64,000 nt of DNA, from assembly GCA_011800155.1 (NCBI GenBank), contig CM022371.1, positions 2,046,001 to 2,110,000 of the forward strand, written 5' to 3'. The notes under the pieces were generated by a model. That model was not told the origin of the DNA and did no database searches. It was given only the letters and a program-made list of their open reading frames with translations. This stretch comes from Flammulina velutipes. Lineage: Eukaryota > Basidiomycota > Agaricomycetes > Agaricales > Physalacriaceae. Of this stretch, positions 24,323 through 35,630 are shown one piece after another. How positions within the stretch are numbered: position 1 is the first letter of the stretch; each line of letters opens with the position of its first letter. A program made the position numbers and the translations under genes.

Positions 24323-26755
24323 TCATCCACCGAGATACATGTATCGCCGGAACCGTTTACGCACTCTTTTCTCTCCCTCGTTGGACAGCCGACGCGCAAG
24401 ATCTACCCAAGATCCCACCGTCAAATCAGCCAGCCCGTACGGTGTGTACTTGCTCTTCTTCACCGGCCCCCTTCGCAGGCTCTTGGGAAGGTTCTTCAGT
24501 GGTACCGGATAATTAAACGTTTCGTTCCTCCCACTGACCGTTAGGGGGTGCAGCGCCGCAGCATCATACGTCGTGTATTCCAGTTTGAAATGAGGGTAAT
24601 TCGTCTTGTTCCCCTCAGCAAGATCAGGCATGTAGTACTGCACATATCGTCAGCGCCATCCCGACACCCATCTCGCGACGTACCTGTGCATACCCCAACG
24701 GGCTCCATAGACGGTTGCTCCTCGAAGGAGCCTCCGGATCAGAGTACCATGTATTGTTCAGTATACACTTCCATGAATGCCGATATTCCTCTTTCTTGCA
24801 GTACGTCGCCTTGTTACCGTGATCTCCCCGATTGTGTGATGGCTTTCGGCCTTTCTTCAACTGGTCATCGACATCATTGAAATCCTCCCGAGCCCGCGCA
24901 GAGTCCGCATTCGTGATGTTGTACGAAAACACGCGAAACGTCGGTAAATAGGGATTAGGGACTACTGGAGGTGAAACGTTGATGACACCGTAGTTCGACA
25001 GATCAGTCTTGCCCGCCTTGGGTAGGTCGGCGAAATCCTTGAGAAGCGCATCACAGAGGTCATCAATGTGCGTCTTGATCGACCCATTCGTTTTCGTGTG
25101 CTGGTCCACATCTAAGAGAAGGTCAACCGCCTCTGTAAAATAGAACTAGTATTGTCAAGAAAATGATGCGCCACAATTCCAGCCAAGACCTACATGGTCT
25201 GCATTCATATGCTAGAGAGGGGGTTGATCAACGCGATGACCGACTGAGATGCCAGGACGACGCACGCCATATAAATGCCCTAAAATGGTGTCCTGAAACC
25301 TCAGCGACAGCTCGGTATAGCGCACATACTGAGATGGGTTAGTAATACACCGAACATTCCTTGTAGCGCGACTCACGCATTCTGGAAAGAAATTTCCTGG
25401 CGATGGAGGGACATGCCCTTGGAGAACGTATTAGCCCAGAACAAAAATCATCGAGCCGATTACCGATTACCTGTTAGCCACACCTATATCAGATGTGCTT
25501 TAGAAAAAGGCCGGGCAATAGATTACAGTTGCAAACCTTCATCTTCCGGGAGCGATATGTTTTAAGTTGCACTTCTAGCCAGTCAAACTGAAGATTTCCT
25601 GGGTCGTTACTGTCTCGTGAATCGCAACCTCCGACAACTGAAGGGTGTAATGTTAGACTTGGAGCCACCGAGCGGAAGAACTCACCCTTATTCGAGTCGT
25701 AAAAGTATAGAGTATTGAGGCTTATAGCAGCAATAGATCCCGGGATGACTTCTACTGAGAAGTACGCGCCGCGTAGAAAGATCTGGTGATATGGAAACGG
25801 AATGAAGTTCTTCCATATACTTCATGCTCTGAGTTGGACGTAAGTGACAGTGAGGAGGTAGCTCACGAAGAAAATTCTTTCGTTATAGCATTGGGGCCTG
25901 GTCGGATGTTTGAGTAGATGAAGAATGAAATGAACGGCATCGAGCACCTGGTGTCATGATATTCTAGGAAACGTCAGTTGACGGGGAGCACATTGAGGCG
26001 AAATTGACTGACATGGGCTGGTGGAGCACAACGCCCTGTCGGATTCAATTGTAATGGAAAGGTTAATGGACTTACGCCAAAGATCGTTATTGCCTGCGGA
26101 CATTAGGATGAGAACGCTGGGCAGGGGGAGGGGGAGAAGCGTACCAAGACTGGGTACTACTGGTATTCCTTTTCTGGTGAATAGCTTTTCCATCTTGTCT
26201 GCGACATTTCTGTTGAGCTGGTATATTTCTGTGGGAGTTCGTGGCACTTTATGGTCATTGTCGTGTCTTGGGGAGCCGAGTGAGAAATGAAGGGGAGATA
26301 TGTGCGAATGAAGGACCTAGCATTATCTCCAGTCCCTGCAAGCGATGAGCGGTGATTGGCTGTGACTGGGGAGGACTCACAAATTACGAAATCTATTTCA
26401 GAGGACCAGTGCTTGTCGATAAAGTCGAGGGTGTAGTTTGTAAGTCGTAAGGGTGAGTCGCAGTCACTGTGGCGCAGGTGAGGAAGGACTGGGTGCGAGT
26501 ACTGAGAGCGTACGAGTACGGGGTGCCCCAGAACGAGGACCTCTTCTTTTTCTTTTTAGGCTTTTTCCTGTGGCAGGCTTTGTTGAGTGATGTATGGGGT
26601 TTGTAGTGGGGGTCTGGGTGGAGGTCTGTGATCTGGAGAAAGCGGCCGTGTAGTTTACGGGGCGCCACTGCTTCGAGCTGGACAGGGAACTGCGGCGCGG
26701 CCAGCGTCTCGGAGAAGATAAAGCAAAGAGCGAGTGACCACCGTCGAATGAACAT
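24323..26755 (-). CDS. PPN1: Vacuolar endopolyphosphatase PPN1
   Basis: Calcineurin-like phosphoesterase that cleaves long inorganic polyphosphate inside the vacuole. A type-II signal anchor begins the protein (MFIRRWSLALCFIFSETLAA). Motifs in order: FLQITDLHPDPHYKPHTSLN (metal-binding DxH), CHRKKPKKKKKRSSFWGTPY, VPRTPTEIYQLNRNVADKME, GIPVVPSLG|NND (metal Asn), FLRGAYFSVEVIPGSIAAIS, LNTLYFYDSNK, GNLQFDWLEVQLKTYRSRKM, VWLTGHVPPSPGNFFPECYV (metal GHxPP) and GHLYGHMNADH (GHxH). The C-terminal part includes VFSYNITNADSARAREDF, HSWKCILNNTWYSDPEAPSR and QYYMPDLAEGNKTNYPHFKL, ending RRYMYLGG. The gene is intron-rich (about twelve), several introns lying within the metal-binding blocks; I could not fix every junction. 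Confidence 0.88.
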
Positions 26756-26952
26756 GGTGGTGATATGCAAGCTGCTACATCCGCCAAGCACAATAATAAT
26801 AATAACTCAACGCACGTTGCAAACAACGCGTAACGTCATTGGGCGGACTCTATTGGGACTCTATCGTGCAGGATGGAATATGTTACATTGGTGTGCTAAG
26901 AACTACAAACGTGCCAAGATGAATACAGAACTCGCGATGGGGAAATAAGTTA

Positions 26953-27529
26953 TTAGGTCTTGATGGATCTGGGAGACAACTCTTCCAGCGTCGTGCCCGA
27001 CGGTGTCGAGGGCGGTGTGTGCAGTGCGAGCAGCACAGACACGTTGTCGTTCGTGTTGAGCATCGTACGCAGCGACCGCTCAGCGAGGTGGCAGATCTGG
27101 AGACGCGTCAGCACCGAGCCGTGTCCACTGATGCACCTGGGCTTACTCTGCTGTACCCCCCTGATTGCAATGTCGAACGACTCTTCGCAATCATATTATG
27201 GATCGCATCGTACGTGTAACGGCGACTAGGGGCTGTGATGAACGCTGTGAACGACGACGACGGCAATGAGACGCATACAAGATGCTGTCGAGCTCAGTCC
27301 TCGAGCGGGGAAGGATAAACAGGTCGGCGCCGGTGAGAAACCGGTTGAGGGCCTGATACGCGACGCAGCCAGCGAGGAGACCCTCGTCGACTGAGTGGTC
27401 TGAATCCCAGGTCAGGCCGTTCTCGCTGGAGAAAGTAAGATTGAGTGCGCCACAGAAAGAGAGTGTCGCGCACGTTAGAGAATTGTAGGCAATAGCTTCA
27501 GTAGAATGAGGTCCAAAGAATCGGTCCAT
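26953..27529 (-). CDS. Unknown small protein, three exons
   Basis: MDRFFGPHSTEAIAYNSLTC opens an exon that runs through DSDHSVDEGLLAGCVAYQAL and RTELDSI. A GTATGC donor and CCCTAG acceptor join it to FRRYTYDAIHNMIAKSRSTL. A second intron (GTAAGC...TCTCCAG, 50 nt) leads to ICHLAERSLRTMLNTNDNVS, ending LEELSPRSIKT. About 160 residues. The consistent codon phase across both introns suggests a real gene, but I recognise no family. There is no signal peptide or TM segment. It lies upstream of the endopolyphosphatase on the same strand, 198 bp from it. Confidence 0.6.
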
Positions 27530-27679
27530 GTAATGGTGGAAGAGCAGAGAGTGGCTGAAGGGACTGGCCCGGGTTTTTATAAGGGTAGCTAGTGCTGTTC
27601 AATGGGGAAACAGCAACTGCGACTGCGAACGTTGCTTGAACGTGAGAAAGAGAGCACCGCCAAACGAATTATCAACAAA
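27530..27679. other. Upstream region of the unknown minus-strand gene
   Basis: Short promoter-side stretch before the AACS-like relic begins near 27680. Nothing further can be supported. Confidence 0.3.
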
Positions 27680-28290
27680 AGCCTTTTTATTAATTTTTGA
27701 CTGGATTGATCGGCACTTTGGTCAGCACACGTGCGCTCCTTTGTCCGATCGACCCACCATCCGTCTCCGCCACAGCCATTTATTCCATCCCGAAGCCCCT
27801 GTCCACCTGTATTTCCCCACATTCAACGGAACCTTTTGCTTTTAAATATCCCGGTCTCTCTCTCGACTTCATCCCCTTGCAACACCTTGCAACTAGTATC
27901 TCCAACCGTTTCCCTCCGCATCCCCACTGGCTTGGCATCTCCGAACCACAGAACCGCCAAGTATCGTTGACTCTCTTCTATCCGCAGAATGACCCTCCGA
28001 AGCCGAGAGCATCTGTCCGCTGGCCCTGAGCACTTTGTGACGCGTCTCACGGTTTGGCCTATCTTTACCCACCTATCATCGCTTGAGCTGGTCTATACCT
28101 CCCATATCGACCGATTAGATTTACAGTCGCCCGTCAGCGCTGCTCCGATAAAGATGCGATGACACAAACTAGTCTCCACCCACTGACGCCAAGCCTCTGT
28201 CTAGTGCTTCCCAACGCCCCGACTATACATACCGCTGCTCTCTCTTTTCTGTCGCCTGCGACTATACCGACTCCGAGATCGGCTTGATAA
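27680..28290 (+). pseudogene. Decayed copy of the 5' end of the acetoacetyl-CoA synthetase gene
   Basis: This stretch resembles the promoter and first exons of the intact AACS gene about 1.17 kb downstream. Shared blocks, relic versus gene, are: GCACACGTG(CG/AA)CTC and TCTCCGCCACA(G/A)CCATT (27724-27780 vs about 28898-28960); CTTGGCATCTC(C/T)GA; a degraded start AGAATGACCCTCCGA vs AGAATGGACCTCCGG; TGGCCTATCTTTA(C/A)CCACCTATCA; CCGATAAAGATGCGATGA (28128-28160 vs about 29373-29395); CTGACGCCAAGCC; and CCGACTATAC. Gaps and shifted frames mean no AACS protein can be read. It is a partial tandem duplicate that lost the 3' two thirds, which carry the nucleotide-binding and catalytic exons. Confidence 0.75.
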
Positions 28291-29083
28291 CATTCGTGAC
28301 CTATCTAGTGGCGCTTGTGGCCTTTGTGGCCTGGTCCAGTCACAGCGGCGTATGAATTGGACGATCACGGCGCGTCTCTCTTCACCTACTATTCTGGGTA
28401 TCCTCGTTTACTCACCCCTTCCTCACCCCCAAGATTTACGACAAGTTCTCTATTTTTACACTATCTATTACTTACTCGTTCATTCATTATTGTCTGGCGA
28501 ATTTACTTGGTCATTTATTCTACCGGGGTTGGGAAGATGGCGAATAGATATCTATATTGCAATCGCTAACACCAACTTTGAGCCCAAGAGCCGCTGTTAA
28601 CAGAGTACACCCCCCTCCCCACCCCCACCCTTCAGCGAAAAGATCAATGGCTGAGACTGTCTCATGCTCGCCACCCTTCCCCAATGCATTGCATAGACGA
28701 CAGGTTATATGTTGAATTGTTGAATATAGCGTTCAATAAGTAGTGACGCTGAATGATTGGTACCCAAGGCTAGGAATCCACGAAATGTTTACATGATTAC
28801 TTTGCCTACATAACCAGGGAGTGCGTCAGAGCTCCCCGTACATGTGTGGCGTAGCGGCGTAGAGTTATTGAATTATTTAATTATTTTTGACATCAACGCA
28901 CACGTGAACTCGTTTGTCCGGACTCCGAACGACCCACTTTCCTTCTCCGCCACAACCATTCCGAACCCTGTCCAAGCTGTCGTTCGACTCTCAATTTGTC
29001 GAGTTTATTCGTTTATCGACTCTTGGCCTTCGCGTTCACTTACTTGGCATCTCTGAGACTGTCAATACTCTTCTTCCCATAGA
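28291..29083. other. Region between AACS relic and intact AACS; promoter plus C-rich tract
   Basis: 793 bp with no supported gene. 28610-28630 holds a C6-T-C4-A-C5-A-C3 tract, a strong G-quadruplex motif on the minus strand. The last 210 bp (from about 28870) is the AACS promoter and 5' UTR, homologous to the start of the relic and including CACACGTG. Confidence 0.5.
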
Positions 29084-31813
29084 ATGGACCTCCGGAACCC
29101 AATGTATCGGCCGGCTAACCCTGAACAGTCTGCAACGAATAGATTCTTGGATTTCGTCAACTTACGATATGGCCTATCTTTAACCACCTATCAAGATCTC
29201 TATACCTGGTCTACGACGCGCATCGATGACTTCTGGTCAGCAGTCTGGGATCACACCCAGGTGATCGGCTACAAGGGCTCTCACGTAGTCGACGCGAACG
29301 CAAAGCCTGCAGATAATCCACAATGGTTCTCACAAGCTAAAGTGAACTGGGCAGAAAATATGCTCCGTCACCGTTCCGATAAAGATGCGATGATACAGAC
29401 CAGTCAGTCTTCGTCGCGTTCTCCAACTCATTCGTTCTGACGCCAAGCCCTTCTTTCTAGCTGAACCTCTCCCCAACGTAGCTCCGACTATACGTCGCAT
29501 AACGTATTCGCAACTCTATGATGCTGTTAGAGATGTCGTATCTGCTCTACTGTCCAGAGGCTGCAAACCCGGCGACCGAGTGGCCTCCTATGCCTCAAAT
29601 TGCATCGTTAGTTTCCCGATATCGGTTTGATCCATCTATCCATTCATCTTTTCCGTTGTAGGAGAATGTTGTAGCCTGCCTAGCCACAGCCGCTATTGGA
29701 GGTATATGGGTTAGCGCAGCGGCTGACTTTGGTGCACAAGGGGTGTTAGAGCGGTACGTATTTCGAATGCTAGTTAGACCCACCCCGAGAGTCAACTGAT
29801 CCCATTCACCATAGGTTCGATCAAGTATCACCCAAATTCGTCTTCACTGTCGACACGGTCGTGTTAGCCACTCATCAACCTTCTACGTGCCTCGCACTCA
29901 TGATATGCACAGGTACAACGGCAAGGTCCATGATCATCTGGCCAAAGTCTCCTCGCTCCTCGAAGGATTGTCCATAAAGCCGATTCTTATTATAATCAAC
30001 TCTAAGCCAATCCCGAAAGACACGTTTAACGCTGAATATACAACATGGGGCGCGTTTATCTCTGAGGGCCAAACTGCGAAGCTAGGCAAGGCGGAAAATG
30101 GCGAGATCCTCTGGCATAGAGGAGGATTCAATGATCCACTTTGGATTCTATTCAGTTCCGGCACTACAGGTAACGCATAGAAAGCATTGCCTCGTTCTCG
30201 CTTACCATTGGCGGTAATCAACAGGACGTCCGAAGTGTGTGGAATCCATCAGCTCTGCTAAGATCTGACTAACTCTTAATACAGGCCAATCGTACATCGC
30301 GCGGGTGGCATGCTTCTACAGTCGAACAAGGAATTTATGATATGTGGAGGTCTGACCCCGGACGATATCTTCTTCTACTTCACAACAACGTTTGTCTCAA
30401 TGCTTCATTTACGGGGACGAACTAATGAATCTATAGAGGATGGATGATGTGGAACTTTCTTGTCAGCTCATTAAGTGTAGGTTGTACACTCGTCCTGTTC
30501 GACGGAAGCCCTCTACGAGTACCTTCCTATCTATGGAATCTTGTCGATGACTTGGGTGTTACACTCTTTGGAACGAGCGCAAAGTATATTGACGCCCTCT
30601 CTGTTCGTATCTTCTCCTTCTGCTCACATCACCCTAACACACGTCTAGAAAGTGTATAAGCCCCGCGAGCAACACAATCTGAAGACCCTCCGCCACATCT
30701 ACTCCACGGGATCGCCTCTGTCGCCAACATTATACGACTATGTGTACGAGAATATTCACCCAAATGTTCTTCTGGGATCCATAACAGGTAACATGCTTCT
30801 CTTTGCGCGGCTTAGCTGACTCTGTCAGGCGGAACCGACATCTGTTCACTCTTCGCGGGGATGTGCTCGGCGCTACCAGTTTATCGCGGCGAGATACAAT
30901 GCCGGATGCTCGGGATGGCGATCGAGAGCTTCACTCCGAATGGCACCATAAGCGAGCGTGGCGTGCCCGGAGAACTTGTTTGCTTGAAGCCGTTCCCTTG
31001 CATGCCGGCAGGCTTTTGGCCGCTTCCCGGATACGGCTCTCCTGAAGCTGAAGAAGCTGCTAGATTGAGATACAAGGAGGCATATTTCTCCGAATATGAA
31101 GGGATTTGGTGTGGGTACTCTCTCTCTCTTTTCAGTGTGGTCGATGAATAAGACCATGATAGATCATGGCGACCATATCCTCATCACCGAGAGCAAATCG
31201 GACAATGCAGGTGGCGTGGTGATGTTGGGACGCTCCGATGGTGTACTGTGCGTGGACAGCGTAACAGTCGACCGCGTCTCATCCACTTGCCTGTAGGAAC
31301 CCATCTGGCGTAAGATTTGGCTCCGCTGAGCTGTACGATGTGGTCGAGTCGTGTTTCACAGCGACTTCCGAGCACCCTATTGTCGATTGTCTGGCGATTG
31401 GGCAGCTCATTGATAATGGATCGGACGAGCGTGTGATACTCTTCGTCAAACTCCCCGAAGGACACGTGCTGTCGCCTACACTGGAGGGAAAGATCAAGGC
31501 GGAGATTCGCGCCAGGCGCAGTCCGCGGCATGTACCAGCAAAAGTGAGGGGCGCTGGGGTGCATGTTCTTCCACTGACGATGTGCTCCAGGTCATGCAAG
31601 TACCCGACATACCTTATACCTTGAACGGTAAGCGCGTTGAAGTTACGGTGAAGAAGGTATTTAAGTTCCACGGGATCTATTGCTTTCGAACTGATCGCTT
31701 AGATCGTGAACGGTGCCTCTGCCACGATCGCGAACCCAGCAACGTTGTCTAATCCGGAATGCCTCGTGTTCTATGTCGAGGCAGGCAAGAGGCTGAGGGA
31801 GGAAGTAGCATGA
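29084..31813 (+). CDS. AACS: Acetoacetyl-CoA synthetase
   Basis: Cytosolic ANL-superfamily ligase: acetoacetate + ATP + CoA to acetoacetyl-CoA + AMP + PPi, feeding sterol and fatty-acid synthesis. Start MDLRNPMYRPANPEQSATNR. Family blocks: GYKGSHVVDANAKPADNPQW, FSQAKVNWAENMLRH, SRGCKPGDRVASYASNCI, GGIWVSAAADFGAQGVLERF and GGFNDPLWILFSSGTTG|RPK, the ATP motif, split by an intron. Next come PIVHRAGGMLLQSNKEF, GWMMWNFLVSSLSVGCTLVL, LRHIYSTGSPLSPTLYDYVY, GSITGGTDICSLFAGMCSAL, YRGEIQCRMLGMAIESF, LGRSDGVLNPSGVRFGSAEL and PDIPYTLNGKRVEVTVKKI with the catalytic Lys near the end. About 15 exons, protein about 670 residues, normal for the family. C-terminus GKRLREEVA. Confidence 0.92.
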
Positions 31814-32206
31814 ATGTGCCGGGTGTAGTTTGAGCATCTCTATAGGAATAGTTGCCTCCCCTCGTTCAAGTGGCTGTGCAAGATTTGCTATAGATAAAAA
31901 TTTGCAAATAGGGTCGTGTTCCCACGGAGCTTTTTGTCGGCCGTCCGTGCAGGGTGAAATTCTCTCTTTCTCTTTGTCCTTTGCTCGTTGCCAGACTCCC
32001 CATCGAGCGCTGATTTCAGCACGACTTCAAGTTTCGCAAGAACGGCCTTGTTCCCCGAACAGAAGGAAACTCGTGGCTTTGACAAGTTCATGTTAGCCTC
32101 GTGTTGAAATCACACCGACCGCACATTATCATGAGGTGCGCAACATATAAAGCGACGGCTCCTGTCGATTTACAGTCTCGAATTTCTTACCCTTCCTAGG
32201 TCATCG
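31814..32206. promoter_or_regulatory. Intergenic promoter of the first MARVEL gene
   Basis: 393 bp. A good TATA box (CATATAAAGC; TATAAA at 32146-32151) stands about 56 bp upstream of the ATG at 32207. No ORF is supported in the rest of the stretch. Confidence 0.5.
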
Positions 32207-33416
32207 ATGCCTACGCTTTTCAACACCCTCCGCACTTGCATTTATTGTTCGTCGCTCGTTTACCCTCCCCTTGCAAATCCCCTTACTTGACGACGACAGG
32301 CGCTGTGCTGGTGTTCACTGCTATCTGCCTTGGAATGGCAGGGAGACTGGAAAGCGTCCTAACTTCATCCGATCTCAGTGTGTAACACCCATCATCTACT
32401 CTCGACTCTCCCTCTGAAAGCCATCCATCCAGCTCGTTTTGTGCCCTTTGCAATATTCGTCTGTTGCGCCAGTCTTCTCATTGTCATCGCCCTGTACGCC
32501 CCCCCACTTTCCACCATGTCCCTTGGCACTCACCAGCCACTAGCCTTGGATTCAGCACTTTCCTTAGAGAAAGAAATCCGATTTCTACTCGCATCGAAAT
32601 CGGATGCCTTGGACTTGCTGGTCTGTTGTGGCTTGGTACGTCACCCAATCATGACAAGGAAAATTTCACACTGACGGCTGTGCAGTTCTTGGAGTATACT
32701 TGGCAATATCAGACTCGGGAGACGCGGAGGTGCAATGCTTTATGACTGAGGACGCACCGGCGCCTCTTGACGATGAACTTGCGAGTTGTGAGTCGAGCCG
32801 GTTGAGCCTAACTGCGGATTCTAACCCTCTGCGCAGTCCACACTGACCAATATCAAGCAATGTATCGGGTGCTGACTGCCTTTGCCTTGATCAATGCCGT
32901 GCTATGTACGTTCATCTCATCTCAATCTTTGACCCACCCTTGACGTTCTGGCTAGTAATGGGCTGTTGCCTCGGCCTGCTGCTCTTGGCGTACAGGAGAC
33001 ATCGCATGGGCGACTACCACATGTGGCGCGGGCCAGTCACATCCTGTGCTTGGTTCAACGATTACGGCACGACAAAGAACGGAAACGGAAACGGGCGAAA
33101 GCAAAGCATTCTCCCCACGACCACGACTGCGATACCTCCTCCAATGCAACAAGTGAGAACGACGACTGCACCATTGACGCCGATGCCTCCACGACGCGAA
33201 AGGTCCGCGAGAACGCGCGACTACGGAGCAGTGCCTCGAAGAGAGCATTCTTCCAAATCGCAGGGGCGTTCTAAACCAAATCCACCGACGAGAGACCGCT
33301 CGCATAGACGAGGTCGGCAGGCGTCTGGCCAGTCGTCGCTCATCGGCTCTGGCAGCGATGAGTACGAAACTGGGATGATGGCCAATCCTAATCGGACAAA
33401 CTCGCAACGCCGATGA
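32207..33416 (+). CDS. MARVEL-domain tetraspan membrane protein 1
   Basis: Four-TM protein. Exon 1 MPTLFNTLRTCIY joins CAVLVFTAICLGMAGRLESV (TM1), then IHPARFVPFAIFVCCASLLI (TM2), TFLRERNPISTRIEIGCLGL, AGLLWLGVLGVYLAISDSGD (TM3), FHTDQYQAMYRVLTAFALIN and LLMGCCLGLLLLAYRRHRMG (TM4). The conserved NPISTRIE-type start of TM3, the acidic DSGDAEVQC loop and the YQ...AFALIN block fit basidiomycete MARVEL proteins. The cytosolic tail is basic and Ser/Arg-rich (RSKPNPPTRDRSHRRGRQAS) and ends PNRTNSQRR. Six introns, each splice chosen to keep TM segments in frame. The role is probably membrane apposition or vesicle traffic; no specific function is known. Confidence 0.8.
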
Positions 33417-33627
33417 AACGACTATCCTCATGTATCCCCTTCATGTTTTTGTACGTACTATTATGTATACTGTAGGTAGTTTATGAGTAGAAGAACTTGA
33501 ATATCACGGTCGCGCTCAGCGCATTCCTTTTAAAATATCGTACACGTGACATTTGAACGAATAAGATGCGATCAACGGATGCGGTCAGTGCTTTCCTTTC
33601 CACCACGACCAGACTATCTACGCCATC

Positions 33628-34708
33628 ATGACTATACGATTCATCAACTGGAGACTTGCGCTCTATGGTTAGTGCTGCTCGTTCAATTGCATACCTTGCT
33701 CAACATCCAACAGTTGCCGTCTTCCTCTTCTCAGGTGTGTTCTTGCGCGACGGCTAGAACTCCGCATCCTTACGCCGAAAACAGGGACCGTCCTTGGCCT
33801 TGCTGGACATCTAGCGAATGTATTTCTACCAAATCTACACAGTGAGCACGTCTTGTATCCAGTATGTTTTGATCTCAACATTCACAGAGGACTTTACTAT
33901 CTTTGCTCTCGTGGTTCCCTGCTTGACCATCTTTACTTTCCTCCTGACGTGCGACGCTTCTTCTTCCCTATTTCCAGCCGCTAACCGCCATCCAGATACC
34001 AATGGTCACAACCTAGAATTGAAGTGGCTGTTTTATTCACACTTGGTATTCTGTGGATTGGTACGCCTCTCGTATTCAGTCACCTAGGATCACACTAATC
34101 ACCTACATTACAGCCATGGGTGCATGGTCGGCGTAAGAAAAACTATCTCCGCATGAGAATTCATCTAATTTCTGCTTCGTAGAGATATTATAGGTCATAT
34201 CCAGTGTGACTCTCTCGGTGGTCAGAGGACCGCGACAAAGATGGGGGACAGTACGCATCTTATCGCCTCTAGCATCACACCTCCTCATCTTGTTCCCTTT
34301 AGTGAGTGCCCAAGCATACTGCTATGAGATGAAAGTCATACAGGCTTTCTCTTGGGCCAACTTTATCCTATTCGTGGTCGCGTTCTTAATCATACTCAAA
34401 CTCATCTCCCAAGCTCAAGGCTATGGACGTTGGAACATCTGGGCAGAGCCTATAGAAGGTACGTCCTACCCACTATCACATCTTCACAAATTCATCAGCT
34501 CCCAGAGTTGGGATGGTTCCATGAATATCCCGGCTGGTACTCGCAACCCTCTGGGATGCAACAACCTATTCCATACGCAGCCATGGGTGCCTATCCCCAG
34601 ATGCCTATGGCGCAACAGCCCGCTGGGACAACCCTACTTGTGCAGCCCAACGGGAATCAGCCTCCCACTGTTAGCCGCCTGCCGTACGGCTCTGCGGGGG
34701 GTGTCTAA
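33628..34708 (+). CDS. MARVEL-domain membrane protein 2, possible frameshift near 33745
   Basis: Second MARVEL-type protein in tandem with the previous gene. MTIRFINWRLALYG is followed by TM1 (VAVFLFSGVF). Then RLELRILTPKTGTVLGLAGH appears only one base out of frame, near 33745. Further exons are KEDFTIFALVVPCLTIFTFL (TM2), YQWSQPRIEVAVLFTLGILW (TM3), AMGAWSADIIGHIQCDSLGG and SAQAYCYEMKVIQAFSWANF leading into FILFVVAFLIIL (TM4). The tail is ELGWFHEYPGWYSQPSGMQQ, ending LPYGSAGGV. All later exons join in phase. One base added in TTCTTGCGCGACGG would give VFLARRLE, so a 1-bp deletion (true or a sequence error) is likely; otherwise a long intron could skip TM1. Seven or eight introns. Confidence 0.65.
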
Positions 34709-34786
34709 ATTATCTAATAGACGGCGCGCCGTTCTCGTGCAGTTCACACGTTGTCCACGTATGTCACTAATGTTCTTACGTCCGAA

Positions 34787-35512
34787 ATGAAATGGATTCT
34801 GCCTCGTGTTCAACATGCTTTCTAGTCGTGCTCTGTCAGTGAAAAGCCGCGTATCCCCTTCAACGAGCTGCCATCACCGCCCTCAGCCTTGTCTTTGTCT
34901 ATGCCTTTGTTTCAAGAACGTCCGCTTCGGTCTACTGGAGCATGTAGGTGCTGTCTGAGGAGAAGCAAGTGGTGCTAATTGTTCATAGTAATTATTGCGC
35001 TTGCTGGTGGATGGTTTCTGACTCGGATTCTGGGCTCTTTGCGTACGAGGCCTTCTAATCGCCGTGACTGAGAATCCTGACGTTCTTGGAATCTATGAAG
35101 CCCTCCATTTAACACAAACAACTGTGGCGATTCTCGCTATCTTGTCACTGATGTACATGTAAGTGTGATCTCGACCTTTTGGGTAGCACATCGATAACAT
35201 GCCGCAAAAGGGTGGCCATGCACCATAGAAGGGAAGGCCAAGTCATGACACAAACGCAGGAGGAGATGATCTTGATAGGTGGTTTCGGACTGTTCTGGAT
35301 TGGTGAGTGGAATTGGCTTCGTTGGAGATAGGTTATTGATATGGTGTGTAGCTGTCCTTTTGGCGTGGCGAGCGTATGGCGGATCGCGTGCAGGGGGAGG
35401 TGAGATGGATCATGTTGGCGGTGGTGGTGGCGGCGAGAGTGCTGGGGGCTGGTCATATCCATGCACGAGTGACGATGTTTATTGCATCGTGGAGGAGTGG
35501 TCTTTCTTCTGA
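34787..35512 (+). CDS. Probable third multi-TM membrane protein, exon structure unsettled
   Basis: Hydrophobic exon-like segments on the plus strand are AAITALSLVFVYAFVSRTSA, IIALAGGWFLTRILGSL and, in other frames, LLIAVTENPDVLGIYEALHL plus TVAILAILSLMYM. These are followed by MTQTQEEMILIGGFGLFWI and, after GTGAGT...GTGTAG, VLLAWRAYGGSRAGGGEMDH and a Gly-rich tail ending IVEEWSFF. The four TM-like pieces and tail layout resemble the two MARVEL genes before it, suggesting a third diverged family member. I could not find a splice set that joins every piece from a good ATG, so the start is approximate and the gene may be decaying. Confidence 0.4.
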
Positions 35513-35630
35513 TGTATTGTAATGTACTCGTAAAGATATCATAAATCCCCATGAAGGCGGCGATCAATATTGATCATTCACCTATTTGAACCTTTCACTT
35601 TGACCACCACCACATACCCAAGCAACTATG

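Noticed and set aside
28315..28600. Two overlapping 82-84 codon plus-strand frames
   Set aside because: Short, hydrophobic by chance, no splice partners and no motif; left as intergenic.
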